5,896 nucleotides of DNA from NCBI GenBank assembly GCA_002348535.1, contig DEBL01000024.1, positions 1 to 5,896 on the forward strand. Reading direction: 5' to 3'. The first letter of the stretch is position 1. Each line of letters begins with the position of its first letter. This stretch comes from Deltaproteobacteria bacterium UBA2957 (GTDB lineage Bacteria; Myxococcota_A; UBA796). Shown here in pieces: positions 4,832 to 5,896 of this stretch. The notes beneath the pieces were generated by a model, which saw nothing but the letters and a program-made list of their open reading frames with translations, did no database searches and was not told the origin of the DNA. Both the position numbers and the translations under genes were made by a program.

Positions 4832-5896
4832 TTAGCGGGGTCCGCAATCCGAGCAGTCGGTGCCAAGGTCACAGACCGAGGTGTCGGAATCGGGACCGCC
4901 ATCGTCGCACTCACCGTCCTCGGCGAAGGTGCACGAGTCATCGCACATCCCCGAAGTGCTTGAGCCGCCACCGCTCTCCTCGCCGCAGGCGGTGGGAATG
5001 TCGTACTCAATCAGGTCGTCTTCAATCCGGTCGCCCAAGTCCTGAACGAGGTTCTCGAAGTCAGAGTCGATGAACGTGGTCACGATGTCGTAGCCAAGGT
5101 AGCTGGCAATCGCGTCTACGATGCCTGTGCTGCAGCCCGAGCCCCAGCTGGTGCTCGACGATGGGTCGCCCACAATGATGTGCGAGAGCTCAACTTCGCC
5201 ACCAATGCTCGATCCGGTGATGTCCAGTTCCACTGTGCCTTGGTAACGCACAGCGACCGGGCCGATGTCGATTTCACAATCGCCACTCAACACGCCCGTA
5301 CCGACATAATCAGCCGTCATCGTGACATTGGTGTCGATGATCACGTCAACGGTGGTTCCATCTTCACCACCGGTGGCTGAAGTCGTGTCGGGATTGACCG
5401 ATACCCGCTTCCCGCTGAGGTCCCATGAACCAACACCGAACAAGATGTCATCCGATGTATCAGCGCTTGTCCAAGTCCAAGTGCCCATCCAATCCATGGT
5501 CAAGTCCAACGCTTCGTCGACACACGCCTCACCCGAGAAGTCCATGCCATCGCAATCTTCATCGATGCCATTGCCGCTGATCTCGGTGCCGTCTGGGTTC
5601 GCGGTCCGGTTCGTGTCATCGCAGTCTTCATCGTTGGCAACGAAACCGTCGGGCTCTTCGCAGGCTTCCACGTCGACATCGGGGTCGCCGAATCCATCAT
5701 TGTCGTAGTCTTCGTAGAACGTGGAGGTCTCAAGACCTTCATCGATGCGATCGTCGCAATCGTCGTCTTCGCCGTTGCATCGCTCCTCAGCGCCCGGGTA
5801 AATGTTTCGGTCACCGTCGTCGCAGTCCCCTTCACCAACGGTAAAACCGTCGCGGTCGTCGTCTTTGTTGTTGTCAGCGTCGGCGTCGGCGTCAGC
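4832..5896 (-). CDS. MopE-type putative metal-binding repeat protein with six-Cys C-terminal module (5' partial)
   Basis: The minus-strand frame is open from the window's right edge to TAA at 4834-4832, giving 354 visible residues; the start lies beyond 5896. It opens with an (Ala-Asp)4 run and an acidic stretch. At about 14-119 come Asp/Cys repeats of the 'putative metal-binding motif' (MopE-type, PF11617) class: GDCDDGDRNIYPGAEERCNG, DDDCDDRIDEG, DYDNDGFGD, EDCDDTN and GIDEDCDGMD. The DxDxDG loops suggest calcium, and the family namesake MopE binds copper. Residues about 125-300 are a Thr/Asp/Ser-rich, beta-looking region of unknown family with two Trp near WTWT. A Gly/Ser linker follows, then a 37-residue module with six cysteines (318, 322, 330, 342, 348, 351) containing GECDDGG and GTDCSDCGPR. 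The protein is very acidic and almost certainly secreted or surface-exposed, though the signal peptide is outside the window. The specific function is unknown. Confidence 0.88.
   Translation of the reverse strand, partial: ADADADADNNKDDDRDGFTVGEGDCDDGDRNIYPGAEERCNGEDDDCDDRIDEGLETSTFYEDYDNDGFGDPDVDVEACEEPDGFVANDEDCDDTNRTANPDGTEISGNGIDEDCDGMDFSGEACVDEALDLTMDWMGTWTWTSADTSDDILFGVGSWDLSGKRVSVNPDTTSATGGEDGTTVDVIIDTNVTMTADYVGTGVLSGDCEIDIGPVAVRYQGTVELDITGSSIGGEVELSHIIVGDPSSSTSWGSGCSTGIVDAIASYLGYDIVTTFIDSDFENLVQDLGDRIEDDLIEYDIPTACGEESGGGSSTSGMCDDSCTFAEDGECDDGGPDSDTSVCDLGTDCSDCGPR
5537..5857 (-). repeat. Asp/Cys-rich MopE-type repeat block (protein-level repeats)
   Basis: Within the partial minus-strand gene, the pattern 'D-x-D-G-F ... 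D-C-D-D ... P-x-x-x-E ... G-x-D-x-D-C-D' occurs twice. The first copy covers about residues 14-53 (DRDGF, GDCDD, IYPGAEE, NGEDDDCD). The second covers about 63-119 (DNDGF, EDCDD, NPDGTE, GNGIDEDCDG). The nucleotide sequence is correspondingly rich in GTC/ATC triplets on the plus strand. Copy 2 lacks the Cys that precedes Asn-Gly in copy 1 (CNG versus SGNG), so it looks degenerate. Confidence 0.7.

Noticed and set aside
5322..5708. Plus-strand Ser-rich open frame of 128 codons
   Set aside because: It is opposite the MopE-type gene; its Ser/Pro/Val runs are explained by the complement of Asp/Gly codons.
5537..5896. Dense GTC/ATC triplets on the plus strand, considered as a microsatellite or CRISPR-like repeat
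   Set aside because: The periodicity is three bases and comes from Asp codons in the minus-strand repeat protein; there are no regular repeat-spacer units.

Overview
The window looks like a chromosomal stretch from a Gram-negative bacterium of the myxobacterial or broader 'deltaproteobacterial' kind (Myxococcota, Bradymonadota or similar). This is an inference from gene content, with no marker gene to confirm it. The supports are two consecutive lipoprotein genes with Cys-rich or beta-rich extracytoplasmic parts, an Asp-rich MopE-type 'putative metal-binding motif' protein with a C-terminal six-cysteine module, frequent GTG starts, dense packing and moderately high GC. No tRNA, rRNA, CRISPR array, insertion sequence or phage gene was seen.

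Layout. Bases 1-3257 form a tight plus-strand block. It holds the 3' end of a gene with a Gln/Met/Pro-rich tail (1-144), two small lipoprotein genes overlapping by 4 bases (166-624 and 621-1112), and a large sodium:solute symporter (1146-3257) whose ATG has its own Shine-Dalgarno sequence. The small gaps suggest one transcript. A minus-strand DUF4442 hot-dog (thioesterase-like) gene (3251-3706) converges on the symporter, and their ends overlap by 7 bases. It diverges across only 56 bases from a membrane-anchored SGNH/GDSL hydrolase (3763-4764), and that gap contains a 16-base near-palindrome. A strong hairpin (4781-4806) separates the hydrolase from a convergent minus-strand gene (4832-5896), which runs off the right edge and encodes MopE-type Asp/Cys repeats, a beta-rich middle region and the six-Cys tail.

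How the genes fit together. The plus-strand block could couple envelope lipoproteins to a sodium-driven uptake system. The symporter is unusual: it carries two extra N-terminal membrane helices and a soluble C-terminal region of about 130 residues beyond the 13-helix core. DUF4442 and the SGNH hydrolase share a divergent control region, and both belong to acyl-ester or thioester-handling folds. The MopE-type protein appears to be an independent secreted or surface protein.

I do not see convincing evidence of a complete new system such as defence or mobility. The best leads are the extended symporter with its lipoprotein neighbours and the two Cys-rich modules. All stretches longer than 300 bases are occupied by genes; the intergenic gaps are 66 bases or less.
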